A stretch of 9,043 nucleotides of DNA from Alphaproteobacteria bacterium (GTDB taxonomy: Bacteria; Pseudomonadota; Alphaproteobacteria; Micropepsales; Micropepsaceae): assembly GCA_003246795.1 (NCBI GenBank), contig QKCS01000211.1:1-9043 (forward strand), in the 5' to 3' direction. This document shows positions 6,626 to 9,043 of the stretch, piece by piece. Below the pieces are notes generated by a model that saw only the letters and a list, made by a program, of their open reading frames with translations, was not told the origin of the DNA and made no database searches. The translations under genes and the position numbers were made by a program. Numbering within the stretch: the stretch's first letter is position 1; each line of letters begins with the position of its first letter.

Positions 6626-7588
6626 ATGTTTCGAATCGGCGCGGCTTTCGCGCTTGCCGTTTCGCTGACCGCTTGCGCCGGGGACGATTCCTCGCGCCCG
6701 CGTGCGGAAACGCCGGAAATCCCGCCCGAGCAGATTTACTCGGCGGCCTTGACCCAGCTGGACAAGGGGAATTGGCAGCAATGCGCCCAGGCCTTCGACG
6801 AGGTCGAACGGCAGCACCCCTATTCGGTGTGGGCGCGGCGCGCGATTCTGATGTCGGCGTTCTGCTACTACCAGGGCAACAAATACAACGAGGCGATCCT
6901 GGCGGCGGATCGCTTCATCACGCTGCATCCGGGAAACAAGGATGCGCCTTACGCGTATTACCTGAAGTCGGTGGCGCTCTATGAGCAGATCGTCGACGTT
7001 GGCCGCGACCAGCGGCGGACGGAGCAGGCGATGGCGGCGCTCGGCGAACTGGTCCGGCGCTTTCCGCAAACCGACTACGCGCGCGACGCGCGGCTGAAGC
7101 TCGACCTCACGCGGGACCACTTGGCCGGCAAGGAGATGTCGATCGGACGCTGGTATCTGCGCCGCGGCGAACATCTGGCGGCCATCTCGCGCTTCCGCAC
7201 GGTGGTCGAAAAGTACCAGACGACGAGCCACGTGCCCGAAGCGCTGCACCGCTTGGTCGAGGCATACCTTTCGCTCGGCGTGATCAACGAAGCGCAGGCC
7301 TCGGCCGCCGTGCTCGGCCACAACTATCCGGGCAGCGAATGGTACGAAGACACGTTTGCGCTGATGAAGGAATACGGTGGCGTTCAGACCGGCAAGCCGC
7401 TCGTGCAGGCGCGACCGGCCGCGCAACCCGCTCCGGCGCCGGTTTCGGCCAGCGTGGCGCCGCCGCCCGAACTGACCGAAACGGCGAACGCGCCGTCGCC
7501 GGTCGAGAGCGAGCCGCAGGACGAAAAACCGGAAGCTGGCGAAGAGAAAGCCGAGGAGGAGAGCGGCGGCTGGTTCGATTGGTTCTAG
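6626..7588 (+). CDS. bamD: Outer-membrane assembly lipoprotein BamD
   Basis: BamD is the periplasm-facing lipoprotein of the BAM complex that folds beta-barrels, TpsB among them, into the outer membrane. From ATG 6626 the signal is MFRIGAAFALAVSLTA with lipobox LTAC, so C17 is the lipidated residue. Residues about 34-246 form TPR-like helical pairs with family landmarks: Y..A...L..GN, A...F.EVERQHPYS.WA.RA, then Y....Y..A......F...HPG, YYLK..ALYEQI.D, RD...TEQA, FP.T.YA.DA, and GRWYLRRG...AAI.RF. After about 250 comes a tail of about 70 residues rich in Pro, Ala and Glu, ending in GGWFDWF, which E. coli BamD lacks. In-frame starts at ATG 6599 and TTG 6587 would add 9 or 13 residues ahead of the signal. 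No strong ribosome-binding site favours any of them; 6626 gives the most typical lipoprotein leader. recN follows 121 bases later. Confidence 0.93.
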   Translation: MFRIGAAFALAVSLTACAGDDSSRPRAETPEIPPEQIYSAALTQLDKGNWQQCAQAFDEVERQHPYSVWARRAILMSAFCYYQGNKYNEAILAADRFITLHPGNKDAPYAYYLKSVALYEQIVDVGRDQRRTEQAMAALGELVRRFPQTDYARDARLKLDLTRDHLAGKEMSIGRWYLRRGEHLAAISRFRTVVEKYQTTSHVPEALHRLVEAYLSLGVINEAQASAAVLGHNYPGSEWYEDTFALMKEYGGVQTGKPLVQARPAAQPAPAPVSASVAPPPELTETANAPSPVESEPQDEKPEAGEEKAEEESGGWFDWF

Positions 7589-7709
7589 CCGCGCCGTACC
7601 TGTCGCACGCCTTCGAGTTGGAATGTCGTCGGTGGTCCGCCCTCGCGGTCCATGACAGTTTGGGGCCGTTTCGCACCCGCTCGTTCACAACAACGCCGAA
7701 CCGATTGCC
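7589..7709. other. Intergenic gap between bamD and recN
   Basis: 121 bases without a gene. No alphaproteobacterial LexA operator (GTTC-N7-GTTC) is visible, although recN is damage-inducible in many bacteria. The nearest thing is GTTC-N11-GAAC at 7683-7701, with the wrong orientation and spacing. No intrinsic terminator or clear promoter was found, and no strong Shine-Dalgarno sequence precedes recN. Confidence 0.5.
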
Positions 7710-9043
7710 ATGCTGACGTCGCTTTCGATCCGCGATTTCGTGTTGATCGAGCGGCTGGATTTGGAATTTGGGCCGGGCCTTTCGGTGCTGACGGGCGAAA
7801 CGGGCGCCGGCAAATCGATCTTGCTCGACGCATTGGGGCTGGCGGTCGGCGGGCGGGCGGAGCGCGGGTTCCTTCGCACGGGCGCCGCCCAGACCAGCGT
7901 CACGGCCGTGTTCGACCCGCCCGCCAAACATCCGGTGCGCGCAGCGCTGACCGGGAACGGGCTCGAGGGCGATGGCGCATTGATCTTCCGCCGCGCCGTC
8001 ACCCCCGACGGACGCAGCCGCGCCTTCATCAACGATCAGCCGGTGTCGATCGGCCTCCTGCGCGAGGCCGGCGCCATGCTGCTGGAGATCCACGGCCAGC
8101 ACGACGACCGCGGGCTGCTCGACGCGGCGGGACACCGCGCGTTGCTCGACGCGTTCGGCGGGTTGGACGAGACGGTCGCCAACGTGGCGACAGCCTGGCG
8201 CACGGCGGCCGCCGCCGAAGATGCGGCGCGCGTCGAGGCCGAAGCGCAAGCGCGCGCGGCGCAGGATTTCGAATACCTGAAGCACATGGCCGAAGAGCTG
8301 CGCGCGCTCGATCCGCAAGCCGGCGAAGAGGTCGAGCTTGCGAACACGCGCGCGGCGATGATGGCGGGCGAGAAGATCGCCAGCGATCTTTCGGAAGCGG
8401 TCGAGGCGCTGTCGGGACAAGGCGGCGTCGAAGCGCGGATGAGCCTCGCGCTGCGGCGATTGACGCGGGCGCAGGGCGTGGCGCGCGGACGGCTGGAAGC
8501 GGCGGTCGCCGCGCTCGACCGCGCTTTGATCGAAGCGGGCGAGGCGCGGGCCGCGGTCGAAGCGGCGGCGAAGGGTCTGGCCTTCGACGCTGCGGCGCTC
8601 GACCGGGCGGAGACGCGGCTCTTCGCGCTGCGGGCGGCGGCGCGGAAATACGGCGGCGCGTGCGATGCGCTGCCGGCGAAGCTCGGCGACGCCGAAACGC
8701 GGATCGCCGCGCTCGCGAGCGCGCAATCGCGGGCGGCGGAGCTCGAACGCGCGAAGGCCGAGGCGCGCAAGGCTTACGACAAGGCGGCGAACGTGCTGTC
8801 GGCGGCGCGCAAGAAGGCGGCCGGCGGGCTCGATGCGCGGGTGGCGAAGGAACTTGCGCCGCTCAAGCTCGAACATGCGTTGTTCCGCACGCAGATCGAT
8901 CGGCTGATGCCTGATGCGGGTGGGCCTTCGGGCCAGGACCGCGTTGAATTCATGGTCGCGACCAATCCCGGTGCGCCGTTCGGGGCGCTGACGCGCATCG
9001 CCTCCGGCGGAGAGCTGGCGCGGTTCATTCTGGCGCTGAAAGT
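7710..9043 (+). CDS. recN: DNA repair ATPase RecN, 3'-truncated by window
   Basis: RecN is an SMC-like ATPase that acts in recombinational repair of double-strand breaks, in the cytoplasm on DNA. 444 whole codons are present and the frame is open to the window edge. Full-length RecN is usually about 550 residues, so roughly the last hundred, including Walker B, are missing. The start is well supported: MLTSLSIRDFVLIERLDLEF places the P-loop GETGAGKS at residues 29-36, the same offset as in E. coli RecN. GGRAE and the RTGA block follow. The EIHGQHD motif is at about 126-132. Residues about 165-370 are Ala/Glu/Arg-rich and heptad-like, forming the coiled-coil arms. The ABC signature region (ASGGELAR) lies at about 431-438. 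The gene follows bamD, a pairing common in Alphaproteobacteria. No LexA box is visible upstream, so SOS control cannot be claimed. Confidence 0.95.
   Translation, partial: MLTSLSIRDFVLIERLDLEFGPGLSVLTGETGAGKSILLDALGLAVGGRAERGFLRTGAAQTSVTAVFDPPAKHPVRAALTGNGLEGDGALIFRRAVTPDGRSRAFINDQPVSIGLLREAGAMLLEIHGQHDDRGLLDAAGHRALLDAFGGLDETVANVATAWRTAAAAEDAARVEAEAQARAAQDFEYLKHMAEELRALDPQAGEEVELANTRAAMMAGEKIASDLSEAVEALSGQGGVEARMSLALRRLTRAQGVARGRLEAAVAALDRALIEAGEARAAVEAAAKGLAFDAAALDRAETRLFALRAAARKYGGACDALPAKLGDAETRIAALASAQSRAAELERAKAEARKAYDKAANVLSAARKKAAGGLDARVAKELAPLKLEHALFRTQIDRLMPDAGGPSGQDRVEFMVATNPGAPFGALTRIASGGELARFILALK

Noticed and set aside
7284..8876. Long minus-strand open frame (530 codons) opposite bamD/recN
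   Set aside because: It is Arg-rich shadow sequence spanning two unrelated, well-recognised genes and their gap; no motif supports it.
1..9043. tRNA, rRNA, CRISPR arrays, transposase genes or attachment repeats
   Set aside because: None was seen on reading both strands; the only tandem repeat is the coding MBG array in tpsA.

Overview
The window is GC-rich DNA with dense, almost gap-free coding on the plus strand. It looks like an alphaproteobacterial chromosome. The evidence is two adjacent IalB-family (invasion-associated locus B) genes, a family best known from Alphaproteobacteria, and a bamD-recN pair, which is a conserved neighbourhood in that class. The order or genus cannot be fixed from the sequence alone.

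Layout: (1) 1-1590 is the 3' part of a TpsB outer-membrane transporter gene (ShlB/FhaC/HecB family), whose start lies before the window. (2) About 1649-5191 encodes its likely passenger, a TpsA exoprotein of about 1180 residues. It has a filamentous-haemagglutinin-type secretion domain, a predicted beta-helical middle, five tandem MBG-type repeats of about 89 residues, and a C-terminal tail holding the protein's only two cysteines. (3) 5196-5780 and 5816-6406 are tandem IalB-family paralogues, each with four cysteines. The first looks membrane-anchored and the second looks exported with a cleaved signal. They follow tpsA after 4 bases and almost certainly share its transcript. (4) 6407-6625 is a gap of about 220 bases with two small GC-rich hairpins and no confident gene. 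(5) 6626-7588 is bamD, the lipoprotein of the beta-barrel assembly machine, with a long Pro/Glu-rich tail. (6) A 121-base gap follows. (7) 7710 to the window end is the first four-fifths of recN, the SMC-like DNA repair ATPase.

Working model: TpsA crosses the inner membrane by Sec, is recognised in the periplasm by the POTRA domains of TpsB, and is threaded through the TpsB barrel to the surface. The barrel itself would be inserted by the BAM complex, of which BamD is a part. The two IalB proteins are the novel part of the locus. Their position directly behind tpsA suggests, but does not prove, a role in assembly, anchoring or surface function of the adhesin. bamD and recN are housekeeping genes, so the TPS/IalB block looks like an accessory module beside a core segment.
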